Positions 20,212-31,707 of a stretch of 64,000 nt of DNA are shown here, piece by piece. The notes beneath the pieces were generated by a model. That model saw only the letters and a list, made by a program, of their open reading frames with translations. It made no database searches and was not told the DNA's origin. Each line of letters begins with the position of its first letter. Position 1 is the first letter of the stretch. Position numbers and translations under genes: made by a program. The stretch is from Pelagibacteraceae bacterium AG-390-D18 (GTDB taxonomy: Bacteria; Pseudomonadota; Alphaproteobacteria; Pelagibacterales; Pelagibacteraceae), in the NCBI GenBank assembly GCA_003279715.1, contig QCGY01000006.1, positions 21,848 through 85,847 of the forward strand. The letters run 5' to 3'.

Positions 20212-21093
20212 ATGGTACCGTACGATAAAAGATCTGGAAAAATTTGGTATAATAGTGAGTTGGTTGATTGGGCTGACGCTAAGATACACGTTTTAAATCA
20301 TGGACTTCACTATGCTAGTTGTGTTTTTGAAGGTGAGAGAGTTTATGATGGCTCAATATTTAAATTAGAAGAACATACTTCAAGACTTTTTTATTCAGCA
20401 GAAAGAATGGGTATGACAATTCCTTATACCGAAAAAGAAATAAATGATGCCTGTAATAAAATTATTTTAGTTCAAAATGTAGAAAATGGATATGTAAGAC
20501 CTACGATTTGGAGAGGCAGTGAGATGATGGCAATTTCTGCACAGCAAACTAAAATTCATGTGGCTATAGCAACTTGGGAGTGGGGTTCTTATTTTGATCC
20601 AAAACTTAAAGTTGAAGGAATAAAACTAAATATTTCAAACTGGCGAAGACCTGCACCAAACACAATTCCTTGGGATACAAAAGCTTCTGGTCTTTATATG
20701 ATATGTACTTTATCTAAGCATGAGGCAGAAAAACAAGGTTATACAGATTCATTAATGTTAGATCATGATGGAAATGTTGCTGAAGCAACTGGAGCTAATA
20801 TTTTTTTCAAAGATAAAAATGGAGAAATTCATACTCCAATTCCAGACTCTTTTTTAGATGGCATAACTCGAAGAACAGTTATTGGAATTGCAAAATCTAA
20901 AAATATTAAAGTACATGAAAGAAAAATAAGTCCATCTGAACTCCCTAATTTTGTAGGATGCTTTTTGACCGGAACAGCAGCAGAGGTAACACCTGTATCA
21001 TGTATTGCAGAAAATCAATTTAAGGTATGTGAAACTATAATTGATTTAAATGAAAGTTATCAAACTTTAGTAAGAAAGAAAAAGGCAGCTTAA
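20212..21093 (+). CDS. ilvE: Branched-chain amino acid aminotransferase
   Basis: HGLHYASCVFEGERVYDG, EATGANIFF, ITRRTVIGIAK, CFLTGTAAEVTPV. Confidence 0.95.
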   Translation: MVPYDKRSGKIWYNSELVDWADAKIHVLNHGLHYASCVFEGERVYDGSIFKLEEHTSRLFYSAERMGMTIPYTEKEINDACNKIILVQNVENGYVRPTIWRGSEMMAISAQQTKIHVAIATWEWGSYFDPKLKVEGIKLNISNWRRPAPNTIPWDTKASGLYMICTLSKHEAEKQGYTDSLMLDHDGNVAEATGANIFFKDKNGEIHTPIPDSFLDGITRRTVIGIAKSKNIKVHERKISPSELPNFVGCFLTGTAAEVTPVSCIAENQFKVCETIIDLNESYQTLVRKKKAA

Positions 21094-21674
21094 TTTTTTT
21101 TATCTTCTGACATCGCGTGATCAATTCCCTTTCGCATATAATCATATCCAGTGAAAAGAGTTAAAAACGCTGAAAGCCAAAGAAGTATAATCCCAATAGT
21201 TTGAGCATTATAATCTTGAAAACTAATAATTTTATTTCCAGTTTCACCTGAAAGTAAGAGAGCAATTGATACCATCTGCAAAACAGTCTTTAATTTTGCA
21301 AGATTAGACACAGGAAGTTTAATTTGTCCCTTAGCTAAAAATTCTCTTAAGCCTGAAATCAAAATTTCACGTGTAAGAATAATTATTGCTGCAATAACTT
21401 CATAATTTCTAATGGTACCATCCATTACTAATAAGATTAGTGCAGTAGCTACAATAATTTTATCTGCAATTGGGTCTAATAATTCACCTAACTTTGACTC
21501 CTCACCAAGCATTCGAGCCAGCATTCCATCTAAAAAATCTGTAAATGAGGCCACAATAAATAATATTAATGCAGTCAAATCTCCATAAAAACCAGGAAGA
21601 TAAAATGCCAAAACAAAGAAGGGGACAATTATTATTCGTCCAATTGTTAATATGTTTGGAATTTTTTTAAGCAT
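21090..21674 (-). CDS. pgsA: CDP-diacylglycerol-glycerol-3-phosphate 3-phosphatidyltransferase
   Basis: NILTIGRIIIVPFF, DFLDGMLAR...GELLDPIADK CDP-alcohol phosphotransferase motif. Confidence 0.95.
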   Translation of the reverse strand: MLKKIPNILTIGRIIIVPFFVLAFYLPGFYGDLTALILFIVASFTDFLDGMLARMLGEESKLGELLDPIADKIIVATALILLVMDGTIRNYEVIAAIIILTREILISGLREFLAKGQIKLPVSNLAKLKTVLQMVSIALLLSGETGNKIISFQDYNAQTIGIILLWLSAFLTLFTGYDYMRKGIDHAMSEDKKN

Positions 21675-21676
21675 AA

Positions 21677-23542
21677 TTATTCATGAAAAAAATTATATAT
21701 TTTTTTTGCAACTTTTTCTTCAACACCTTCTACAGACTTTATCTCATCAAAACTAGCAGACTCGACAGATCTTGCAGATCCAAAATGGTTTAATAAAGCC
21801 CTTTTTCTAATAGCACCTATACCATCAATCTGATCCAACAATGATTTTGATAATCCTTTAGCTCTTTTGGCTCTATGCGAGTTAATTGCAAATCTATGTG
21901 CCTCGTCCCTAAGTCTTTGCATAAAAAATAAAGTTGGATCATTTTTTTCAAATTTATAACTTTTACCATTGTAGAAGAAAGTTTCATCTCCACTATTTCT
22001 CATTTTACCTTTTGCAATAGCTATCATGGGAAGATCATGAAGGCCCAATTCATCTAGTACTTCTTTTGCCGAAGAATATTGGCCTTTACCACCGTCAATT
22101 AGTATTAAATCTGGTAAAGTTAAGTAATTTCCTTTTTCTAAAATTGCTCTTTTAAACCTTCTAGATAACACTTCTTTAAGCATAGCAAAATCATCTTGTT
22201 CAGCTCCTTTTGATTTAATATCAAATTTTCGATATCTTTTTTTAACAAAACCTTCATTTCCAAAAGTAACCATTGCACCAACACTATTAGTTCCTGAAAT
22301 ATGACTATTGTCATAAACTTCAACAAGATTAATAACATTTTTTAAATTAAATTTTTTAGAAATACCCTCAAATAAATTTTTATTATTATTTGTTTCATAA
22401 AGTTTTCTGTTTAATGACTCTTTGGCATTTTTTTCAGCCATTGCTACAACTTTTGCTTTAGTTCCTTTTTTTGCTATATTGATAGAAATACTATTGCCTT
22501 CTTTTTTACTCAAAGTTTCTTCTATTAATTTCTTATCTTTAATATCGCTGTTGATAATAACTAATTTAGGAACAGTTTTATTTTCATAAAATTGCATTAA
22601 AAAAGAAGATAAAATTTCTGAAACTTCTTGATCTGGATCATGTTTTGGAAAGTAAGCTTGGTTACCCCAGTTTTGTTTTGATCTATAAAAAAATACTTGA
22701 ATACAAGCTTTACCAGACTCTTTGTATCCAGCAATTACATCAGCATCAACTAAATTTGCTTCGTTAATTCTTTGAGAAGATTGAATAATATTTAAAGATT
22801 TTATTCTATCTCTAAAAATTGAAGCTTTTTCAAAATCAAGCTGATCACTTGCTGCTTCCATTTCTTTAGAGAGATTTTTTTGAATATCTCTTGATTTACC
22901 TGAAACAAATTGAATTGCTTGATCAACAGAACTTTTATAATCATCTTTATTTATGTAGCCTACACAAGGAGCTGAACATCTTTTAATTTGATAAAGTATA
23001 CATGGTCTTTTTCTATTCTTAAAAGTTCCGTCATCGCAAACTCTTAACTGAAATATTTTTTGAAGCATTTTGATCGTCCAATTAGCAGTACCTGCAGATG
23101 CGAAAGGTCCAAAGTAAAACCCCTCTTTTTCTTTCTTACCTCTATGCTTGGTAACTCTTGGCCATTGTTCTTTTTCACCAATAAATATAAATGGAAAGGA
23201 TTTATCGTCTTTCAGTAAAATATTAAATTTTGGCTTATGTTTTTTGATTAGATTAGCTTCCAAAAGTAAGGCTTCACTTTCATTTGCTGTAGTTGTGATC
23301 TCAATTTTAAAAGTTTGAGATAGCATTCTTTCTGTTCGAATGATGTGATTTTTTTCAGCAACATAACTTTTCAATCTATTAGGTAAGTTTTTAGCTTTTC
23401 CAACATAAAGAATATCATCTTTATGATTGAGCATTCTATAAACACCAGGGCTTTTAGGAATTAGTGGTAGCTCTTTTTTTATTACTTCTTTTCCAAGTTC
23501 AGAGCTTTTCATGACTTCTTTTTTTGGTAATTTGAATACCAA
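21677..23542 (-). CDS. uvrC: Excinuclease ABC subunit C
   Basis: [35 protein letters not shown] domain, [26 protein letters not shown]-terminal HhH. Confidence 0.97.
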   Translation of the reverse strand: MVFKLPKKEVMKSSELGKEVIKKELPLIPKSPGVYRMLNHKDDILYVGKAKNLPNRLKSYVAEKNHIIRTERMLSQTFKIEITTTANESEALLLEANLIKKHKPKFNILLKDDKSFPFIFIGEKEQWPRVTKHRGKKEKEGFYFGPFASAGTANWTIKMLQKIFQLRVCDDGTFKNRKRPCILYQIKRCSAPCVGYINKDDYKSSVDQAIQFVSGKSRDIQKNLSKEMEAASDQLDFEKASIFRDRIKSLNIIQSSQRINEANLVDADVIAGYKESGKACIQVFFYRSKQNWGNQAYFPKHDPDQEVSEILSSFLMQFYENKTVPKLVIINSDIKDKKLIEETLSKKEGNSISINIAKKGTKAKVVAMAEKNAKESLNRKLYETNNNKNLFEGISKKFNLKNVINLVEVYDNSHISGTNSVGAMVTFGNEGFVKKRYRKFDIKSKGAEQDDFAMLKEVLSRRFKRAILEKGNYLTLPDLILIDGGKGQYSSAKEVLDELGLHDLPMIAIAKGKMRNSGDETFFYNGKSYKFEKNDPTLFFMQRLRDEAHRFAINSHRAKRAKGLSKSLLDQIDGIGAIRKRALLNHFGSARSVESASFDEIKSVEGVEEKVAKKIYNFFHE

Positions 23543-23924
23543 CAGAGGTACATTCTTTTAATATTTCTAATTTTTCAATCTGTAGCATTATTTTGCCAAT
23601 TCGCTTATCCTTAAACAACATATCAAAAACATCTTCTGCAAGCGTTTCTAGGAAGTTATAATGTTTATTTTTGGTAAGTTTTTTGATCAATTTTACAACT
23701 TGCCCATAATTTACAATAGACTTGATATCTTTATCGCTTGTTGGTTTTTTATCCTCATAATCAATTTCTAAGTTAAACTTTACTTTTTGAGGTTCTTCTT
23801 TTTCAAATTCATAATAACCAAGTTTTAAATCAAGAGTTAACTCTTTAATTAGGATTTTTTTTTCGTAATTAAATAAACTTTTATTCTTATCTATTTTTAC
23901 AACTTTTAAATTATTCTTTTTCAC
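23499..23924 (-). CDS. folB: Dihydroneopterin aldolase family
   Basis: [56 protein letters not shown]. Confidence 0.85.
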   Translation of the reverse strand: MKKNNLKVVKIDKNKSLFNYEKKILIKELTLDLKLGYYEFEKEEPQKVKFNLEIDYEDKKPTSDKDIKSIVNYGQVVKLIKKLTKNKHYNFLETLAEDVFDMLFKDKRIGKIMLQIEKLEILKECTSVGIQITKKRSHEKL

Positions 23925-24673
23925 TCTTTTCCTATTACATCTGGTGTTTGCCAGTTTAAATTTTGACCACTATCAATTGCTAAAACTTGTCCAGTAATAG
24001 ATCTGTTTTTAATGAAGAAGTCAACAGCATTGCAAATTTCATTTACATCAACTTGTTTTTTCAATGGAGTTGCTAAATATTGTTTTTTAAAGTGTTTATC
24101 ACTTTGTCTTTTATTCTTAATTGTTGGCCCTGGGGCAATTCCATTTACTCTAATATTTGGAGCAAAGTTCATGGCACTTGTTTTGGTCAAAGTGTAAAGA
24201 CCAGTTTTACTTATTGTGTATGAAAAGAAATAAGGAGTTAGTTTAAACACCCTTTGATCAATTATGTTTATAATATTATTATTTTTACCCCTTATATTTT
24301 TTGAAAACTCTTTAGATAATAATGCAGGTGTTCTCAAATTTGTTCTTAAATGTTTTCCCCAACTATCAGTTGTAAAATTATCTAATTTATCATTTTCAAA
24401 AAGAGAAGCATTATTAATTAAACAGTCGAAGTATTTTAATTTTGATTTTGCAAACTTTACTATTTTATTAACATCAACTTCTTTGCTTAAATCACCTTTG
24501 ACCAAGTAAATTACCGAACCATTCTTTTCTAATTCTTTTTTTAAAGCATTAGCTTTTGATATTGATTTATTATAGTGGATTAATATTTCTTTTTTTGGTC
24601 CTGATAATTTTCTTGCGATTGCCGCACCAATTCTAGTTGCACCACCGGTAATAATTATTTTATTTGCTTCCAT
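23921..24673 (-). CDS. SDR-family oxidoreductase, pteridine-reductase (FolM)-like candidate
   Basis: [48 protein letters not shown]; overlaps folB by 4 nt. Confidence 0.85.
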   Translation of the reverse strand: MEANKIIITGGATRIGAAIARKLSGPKKEILIHYNKSISKANALKKELEKNGSVIYLVKGDLSKEVDVNKIVKFAKSKLKYFDCLINNASLFENDKLDNFTTDSWGKHLRTNLRTPALLSKEFSKNIRGKNNNIINIIDQRVFKLTPYFFSYTISKTGLYTLTKTSAMNFAPNIRVNGIAPGPTIKNKRQSDKHFKKQYLATPLKKQVDVNEICNAVDFFIKNRSITGQVLAIDSGQNLNWQTPDVIGKE

Positions 24674-26826
24674 TTTTTTTTACCTTTTTGTGCTCTTGTA
24701 CCTGGAAGACCCATTGTTGATCTACCTTTTGGATAAATTTTATTTTTTGAACTATATTTTTTTACTTTAGGATTTAAAGTAATTTCTAATTCAGATGCTT
24801 CAAGTTTTCTAATTTCATCCCTAATTTTAGCAGCTTCTTCAAACTCCAGGTTGGTTGCAGACTCTTTCATCCTTTTATTAAGAGCCTTAAGATGTTTCTT
24901 AAGATTGCCACCAATATTTTCATCAGTACCGACTTTTACATAGTCTTTCTCATAAACACTCTCAAGAACATCTCCAATTTCTTTTTTTATACTTTTTGCA
25001 CTTATGTTATGTTTTTTGTTGTAAGCAACTTGAATAGTTCTTCTTCTATCTGTTTCTTTAATTGCATTTTTAATACTTTTTGTCTCTTTATCTGCATAAA
25101 GAATAACTTTTCCATCTAAATTTCTTGCAGCTCTTCCAATAGTTTGAACTAAAGAAGTTTCAGATCTCAAAAAACCTTCTTTATCTGCATCTAGAATTCC
25201 AACTAATGCACACTCAGGAATATCAAGTCCTTCTCTAAGCAAATTAATTCCAACCAACACATCAAAGACACCTAGTCTTAAATCTCTCATGATCTCAATT
25301 CGTTCTAAAGTATCAATATCAGAGTGCATATATCTAACTTTGATACCGTTTTCATGAAGATATTCAGTTAGATCTTCAGCCATCTTTTTAGTTAAAGTAG
25401 TAACTAATACTCTAAAATTATTATTAATTACTTTTAAACACTCATGCATTAAGTCATCTACTTGGTTTTTGGCAGGTCTAATTTCAACTGGTGGATCAAT
25501 TAATCCTGTTGGCCTGATTATTTGCTCTACAAATTTATTTTTTGTTTGTTTTAATTCCCAAGGCCCTGGAGTGGCTGATACAAAAACAGTCTGAGTTCTC
25601 ATTGCATCCCATTCTTCAAATTTAAGAGGACGATTATCCATGCATGAAGGCAGTCTAAATCCATACTCTGCAAGATTACTTTTTCTAGATCTGTCACCCT
25701 TATACATTCCATTTAACTGTGGAACGGTTACATGACACTCATCTACAAAAATGAGTGTATTGTCTGGAAAATATTCAAATAGAGTAGGAGGTGGTTCCCC
25801 AGGTTTTCTACCTGATAAAAATCTTGAATAGTTTTCAATTCCAGCACAAGAACCAGTTGCCTCAATCATTTCTAAATCAAATTTGGTTCTCTCCTCTAAT
25901 CTTTGTGCTTCAAGTAATTTATTCTGTTCTTTAAATTTTTTTAAAGTTACTTCTAATTCTCTTTTAATCTTAATTATTGCTTGTTCGATTGTAGGCTTTG
26001 GAGTGATGTAATGACTATTTGCATAAACCTTGATTACATCAAGTTCATTTACCAGATCTCCTGTTAGCGGATCAAATTCCTCAATTTTTTCAAGCTTATC
26101 CCCAAATAAGCTTAACCTCCAAGCACGATCTTCTAAATGAGAAGGAAAAATTTCTAAATATTCACCACGTGCTCTAAAAGTTCCACGATAGAAATTTTGA
26201 TCATTTCTTTTGTATTGAAGTGCTACTAAAGATTTTATTAATTCTTCTCTGTTATAATCGTAATTTATCTTTAAGCTTAAAGTCATCTTGCTGTAAGCTT
26301 CAACCGAACCTAATCCATAAATGCATGAAACACTGGATACAATAACCACATCATCTCTCTCAAGCAAAGATCTTGTTGCAGAGTGGCGCATTCGATCAAT
26401 TTGTTCATTAATCGATGCTTCTTTTTCTATATATGTGTCTGAACGGGGAACATATGCTTCTGGGGTATAGTAATCGTAGTAAGATACAAAATACTCAACA
26501 GCATTATCTGGAAAAAATGATTTCATTTCACCATATAATTGAGCGGCCAAAGTTTTGTTGGGTGCAAGGATTAATGCAGGTCTATTGGTTTTTTCAATAA
26601 CTTTTGCCATTGTAAACGTTTTTCCAGATCCAGTTACACCAAGTAAAACTTGACTAAGTTGATCTTTATTAGCTCCGTTAACTAATTGATTTATAGCCTC
26701 TGGTTGATCACCAGCAGGTTTAAAATCAGTTTTCATCTGGAATTTTTTTCCACCCTCAAGTTTAGGGTTAATAGCAGGATTTTTATTCTGCACAGCTGTA
26801 ATTAGATCTTGATAAGTATTCTGCAT
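24655..26826 (-). CDS. uvrB: Excinuclease ABC subunit B
   Basis: [62 protein letters not shown]-terminal UVR motif. Confidence 0.98.
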   Translation of the reverse strand: MQNTYQDLITAVQNKNPAINPKLEGGKKFQMKTDFKPAGDQPEAINQLVNGANKDQLSQVLLGVTGSGKTFTMAKVIEKTNRPALILAPNKTLAAQLYGEMKSFFPDNAVEYFVSYYDYYTPEAYVPRSDTYIEKEASINEQIDRMRHSATRSLLERDDVVIVSSVSCIYGLGSVEAYSKMTLSLKINYDYNREELIKSLVALQYKRNDQNFYRGTFRARGEYLEIFPSHLEDRAWRLSLFGDKLEKIEEFDPLTGDLVNELDVIKVYANSHYITPKPTIEQAIIKIKRELEVTLKKFKEQNKLLEAQRLEERTKFDLEMIEATGSCAGIENYSRFLSGRKPGEPPPTLFEYFPDNTLIFVDECHVTVPQLNGMYKGDRSRKSNLAEYGFRLPSCMDNRPLKFEEWDAMRTQTVFVSATPGPWELKQTKNKFVEQIIRPTGLIDPPVEIRPAKNQVDDLMHECLKVINNNFRVLVTTLTKKMAEDLTEYLHENGIKVRYMHSDIDTLERIEIMRDLRLGVFDVLVGINLLREGLDIPECALVGILDADKEGFLRSETSLVQTIGRAARNLDGKVILYADKETKSIKNAIKETDRRRTIQVAYNKKHNISAKSIKKEIGDVLESVYEKDYVKVGTDENIGGNLKKHLKALNKRMKESATNLEFEEAAKIRDEIRKLEASELEITLNPKVKKYSSKNKIYPKGRSTMGLPGTRAQKGKKKWKQIK

Positions 26827-26849
26827 TATTTATAAAACTAGTAGATTAA

Positions 26850-28049
<1,200 letters not shown>

Positions 28050-28052
28050 GAA

Positions 28053-28709
28053 GTGAAAACAGCCTTATTATTTGGTGCATCAGGTTTAGTTGGAGGACAC
28101 CTTCTAAATGAATTAATTCAGAATGATAATTACAGTAAAATAAAGCTTTTTGTTCGATCAGATCATGGGAGCAATCACTCAAAAACTGAAATTATTAAAA
28201 CTGATTTTAATAATTTAGAAAATCATAAAGAAGATGTTAAAGGTGATGACTGTTTTTTTTGTATTGGCACAACTAAACAAAATTCACCAGATAAAAATGA
28301 GTATAAAAGAGTTGAACTTGATGTGCCTAAAAAAATTGCGCAAATTGCAAAATCTAACTTAGTAAATTCATTTGTTTTTATTTCTTCAGGTTATGCAGAC
28401 CCTAATAGCTCAGGAGATTATTTAAAATTTAAAGGATTAGTTGAAGAAGAATTAAAAAGATTAAGTTTTAGTAAACTTGGAATAATGAGACCCTCTTTTT
28501 TAATGGGAGATAGAAAAGAGAAAAGAGCTGGAGAAAAAGTAGGGATATTTATATTTAAATTATTGTCACCTTTATTTTTAGGACCATTAAAAAAAATGAA
28601 ACCAATTCATTCAAAAAAAGTAGCAAAAGCGATGATTAAAATTACCAATAGTGACTTTAAGCAGAATGTATTTGAGTCTGATGAAATAGTTGAAGTGAGC
28701 AACTCTTGA
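28053..28709 (+). CDS. NAD(P)H-binding oxidoreductase, HTATIP2/YwnB-like (GTG start)
   Basis: ALLFGASGLVGGHLLNELI Rossmann motif, CFFCIGTTKQ, FIFISSGYAD-like FVFISSGYAD. Confidence 0.85.
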   Translation: MKTALLFGASGLVGGHLLNELIQNDNYSKIKLFVRSDHGSNHSKTEIIKTDFNNLENHKEDVKGDDCFFCIGTTKQNSPDKNEYKRVELDVPKKIAQIAKSNLVNSFVFISSGYADPNSSGDYLKFKGLVEEELKRLSFSKLGIMRPSFLMGDRKEKRAGEKVGIFIFKLLSPLFLGPLKKMKPIHSKKVAKAMIKITNSDFKQNVFESDEIVEVSNS

Positions 28710-28713
28710 TTTT

Positions 28714-29127
28714 TTAAATCCTAAAATACTCTCTTATATCTTTATGAAACAATAAATATATAGATGAAATCTGTATTAAAGTATTTAAACTTAAAACAAA
28801 TCTTACACCCGTGGCAGTTAACCCTATTTCTGGTAGAGGTCCAAAAGGAGCTTCAAAACTGACCATAATTGCTCCGAATAAATCGAATAGACCAACTACA
28901 TTCCATGAAAGTAATAGACCCCATAAGATAGCACTTGGTTTTTTTATAATGTGGTAAACCAAGAATATCGCAGTTATTCCAATTATAAAGTCACCTACAA
29001 AAGGGACTATCCATTCAGATGGTGCTGAACGATCATTTCCAGTGAAAGTCCAAAATAAAAATAAGCCTGATCCTAGTGCCCTGAAGGACATCCATCCTGT
29101 TGCAAAAATAAGCCAATTTAATTTCAT
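28714..29127 (-). CDS. Hypothetical multi-spanning membrane protein
   Basis: Several hydrophobic segments; start MKLNWLIFATGWMSF at 29127 avoids overlap with trxB. Confidence 0.65.
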   Translation of the reverse strand: MKLNWLIFATGWMSFRALGSGLFLFWTFTGNDRSAPSEWIVPFVGDFIIGITAIFLVYHIIKKPSAILWGLLLSWNVVGLFDLFGAIMVSFEAPFGPLPEIGLTATGVRFVLSLNTLIQISSIYLLFHKDIREYFRI

Positions 29128-29131
29128 ATTT

Positions 29132-30076
29132 TTAATGGGATAAAAATTTTTCAGCTTCAAGAGCAGCCATACAACCCATTCCTGCAGCTGTAACGGCTTG
29201 TCTAAAAGTTTTGTCTTTAACATCACCCGCTGCATAAACTCCGGGGATATTAGTTTCTGTTGAATCTGGTTTAGTTAATAAATAACCTTCTTTATCCATA
29301 TCCAACTGCTCCTTAAATAAAGCTGTTGCTGGATCATGACCAATTGCAATAAATAAACCATCAACTTTCATTTCTTTAATATTATTAGTCTTTAGATTTC
29401 TAATCTTAATACCTGTAACATTTTTTGGCTCTCCGTCTCCAATAACTTCATCGACAGCACTATCCCAAATAATTTCAATTTTTTTGTTTTCCATTAATTT
29501 CTTTTGAAGTAATTTTTCAGCTCTTAATTCATCTCTTCTATGAATTAGTTTTACCTTTGATGCAAATTTTGTAAGAAACATTGCTTCTTCAACAGCAGCG
29601 TTTCCACCACCAACTACTGCAACTTCTTTATCTTTAAAAAAGAAACCATCACAAGTAGCGCAAGCTGAAACACCGAAACCTCTAAATTTTTGTTCTGACT
29701 CTAAATTTAACCATCTTGCTTGAGCACCAGTTGAAATAATTATGCTATCTGAAGTATATTTTTGACCACTATCACCTATGGCTTCAAAAGGTGTTGATTT
29801 TAAATTTACTGATCCGATATGATCTTCAATCATTTCTGTACCAACAGCTTTAGCCTGTTCTTTCATTTGGTCCATTAACCATGGACCTTGAATTACGTCA
29901 GCAAAACCTGGAAAATTTTCAACATCAGTTGTTGTAGTTAATTGTCCACCAGGTTCAGAACCATAGACTAATATAGGACTTAACATTGCTCTCGCTGCAT
30001 AAACAGCTGCTGTGTATCCGGCAGGACCGGATCCAATTATTAACACTTTTGTGTGTTTTGTTGGATTCTCACTCAT
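29132..30076 (-). CDS. trxB: Thioredoxin reductase
   Basis: IIGSGPAGYTAAVYAARA, ACATCDGFF redox motif, GGGNAAVEEA, YAAGDVKDKTFRQAVTAAGMGCMAA. Confidence 0.97.
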   Translation of the reverse strand: MSENPTKHTKVLIIGSGPAGYTAAVYAARAMLSPILVYGSEPGGQLTTTTDVENFPGFADVIQGPWLMDQMKEQAKAVGTEMIEDHIGSVNLKSTPFEAIGDSGQKYTSDSIIISTGAQARWLNLESEQKFRGFGVSACATCDGFFFKDKEVAVVGGGNAAVEEAMFLTKFASKVKLIHRRDELRAEKLLQKKLMENKKIEIIWDSAVDEVIGDGEPKNVTGIKIRNLKTNNIKEMKVDGLFIAIGHDPATALFKEQLDMDKEGYLLTKPDSTETNIPGVYAAGDVKDKTFRQAVTAAGMGCMAALEAEKFLSH

Positions 30077-30097
30077 ACAAAAGTTATATAGGGATAA

Positions 30098-31042
30098 ATG
30101 ACAAAATTAAAAGGGATATTATTGACTGAGGGCATGCATGGCATGATCAGTCAAGTAGAAGGCTTAGCAAAAGCTTTAGATATAGATTTCACACACCACA
30201 AGGTTGAACTAAATCATGTTTGGAAATTTGTTCCACCAAACCTTAGTCCAATTTCACAAAATGTTTTTAAAAAAATTGATCATGATGATTTTGACGTAAT
30301 TATATCTTGTGGGCGTAAAAGTGTTATTCCTTCAATCTATTTAAAAAGTACAACTAATAAAAAAGTATTTAATATTCATATTCAAGATCCAAAAGTAGAT
30401 TTAAATCATTTTGATTTTATTGTAGCTCCAGAACACGATGAGATACATGGTCAAAATGTTATTAGCACAAAGGGTGCTATTCACTACCTTACAGAAAATG
30501 AGATTAGTGAAAATAAGGATTATTTAAATTCATTTATTAAAAGAGATAAAAGAAAAATTTGGACTTTAATATTAGGTGGTCCAACAAAATATTATGATTA
30601 TTCAACAAAAAATATGAAACATATTTTTACATCTTTATATAAATTATTAAAAAAACATGATTTTCAGCTTGTGGTAATCCCATCAATGAGAACACCAATA
30701 AATACTATTCATTATACTAGAGAATTTTTTGGAAATAATCACACTATAATTATGGATGTTGATAAAAAAGCATATTTATCAGCTTTGGCGATATCTGAAA
30801 ATATTGTAGTTACATGCGACTCTAGTTCAATGATTTCTGAAGCAGCCTTAACCGGTAAGCCAATTTATATAGCAAGTATTTTGCCTAGAAAAAATGATAA
30901 AAGATTCCAAAGATTTAGAAATTTATTTAGAGAATTAAATATAACAAGAAATTTAGGAGAAGAAGTAGAAAATTGGAACTATGAAAAGCTAGATGAAACA
31001 AATAGAGTAGCAAATATTATCAAACAAAAAATTAATTCTTAA
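30098..31042 (+). CDS. Mitochondrial fission protein ELM1 family (DUF1022)
   Basis: GILLTEGMHGMISQVEGLAKAL, VIISCGRKSVIPSIYLK, IHIQDPKVDLNHFDFIVAPEHD, VTCDSSSMISEAALTGKPIYI. Confidence 0.88.
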   Translation: MTKLKGILLTEGMHGMISQVEGLAKALDIDFTHHKVELNHVWKFVPPNLSPISQNVFKKIDHDDFDVIISCGRKSVIPSIYLKSTTNKKVFNIHIQDPKVDLNHFDFIVAPEHDEIHGQNVISTKGAIHYLTENEISENKDYLNSFIKRDKRKIWTLILGGPTKYYDYSTKNMKHIFTSLYKLLKKHDFQLVVIPSMRTPINTIHYTREFFGNNHTIIMDVDKKAYLSALAISENIVVTCDSSSMISEAALTGKPIYIASILPRKNDKRFQRFRNLFRELNITRNLGEEVENWNYEKLDETNRVANIIKQKINS

Positions 31043-31707
31043 TGTCATTTTTAAATTCAATTCAAAATCAATCAAAAAAACATGAGTTTCCTTTCGATCA
31101 TTGGGAATATAATAATGCTTTGAGTGATGGCTCTATAGAAGAAATTATTAAAGCAGATATTCCTGATGTAAGTAAACATAATCTTAATTATGATGGAACG
31201 AGGGCAATCGATGGTGGTGCAGCTGAATTTAGAGAAGGGATAGCGTCAGGGGGTGAAGCAATTAAATTTAGATGTTTTGTAACTAAAGAAAATGAAAAAC
31301 AATTTCCAAATTTGGTAAGATTTATTAACGAACTTCAATCTAAAGAAGTTCATGAAACTATTTCAAAAATGATCAATAGAGATTTATCAAACTCATATGT
31401 TAGAGTTGAAGTTATCTGTGATCGAGAAGGTTTTTGGCTAAAACCTCATTGCGATATTAAAGAAAAGCTAATGTCAGGATTAATATTTGTTAATAATGCC
31501 AATGAATCTGAAGGCTTAGGCACAGATTTTTATAATAAAAAGTTGGAAAAAGTTAAAACAGTTCCTTACAAAAATAACTATGGCTACATGTTTACTAGCG
31601 GACCAAATACATGGCATGGTATGGAAAAGAAGACAATCGTTAAAGAGAGACGTTGTATTCAGGTAAATTATGTAACTTTTGAAACAGACTGGAAAGTAAA
31701 TTCCTAA
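31042..31707 (+). CDS. Putative 2-oxoglutarate/Fe(II)-dependent oxygenase
   Basis: [18 protein letters not shown] (HxD), distal H and R in [23 protein letters not shown]. Confidence 0.65.
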   Translation: MSFLNSIQNQSKKHEFPFDHWEYNNALSDGSIEEIIKADIPDVSKHNLNYDGTRAIDGGAAEFREGIASGGEAIKFRCFVTKENEKQFPNLVRFINELQSKEVHETISKMINRDLSNSYVRVEVICDREGFWLKPHCDIKEKLMSGLIFVNNANESEGLGTDFYNKKLEKVKTVPYKNNYGYMFTSGPNTWHGMEKKTIVKERRCIQVNYVTFETDWKVNS

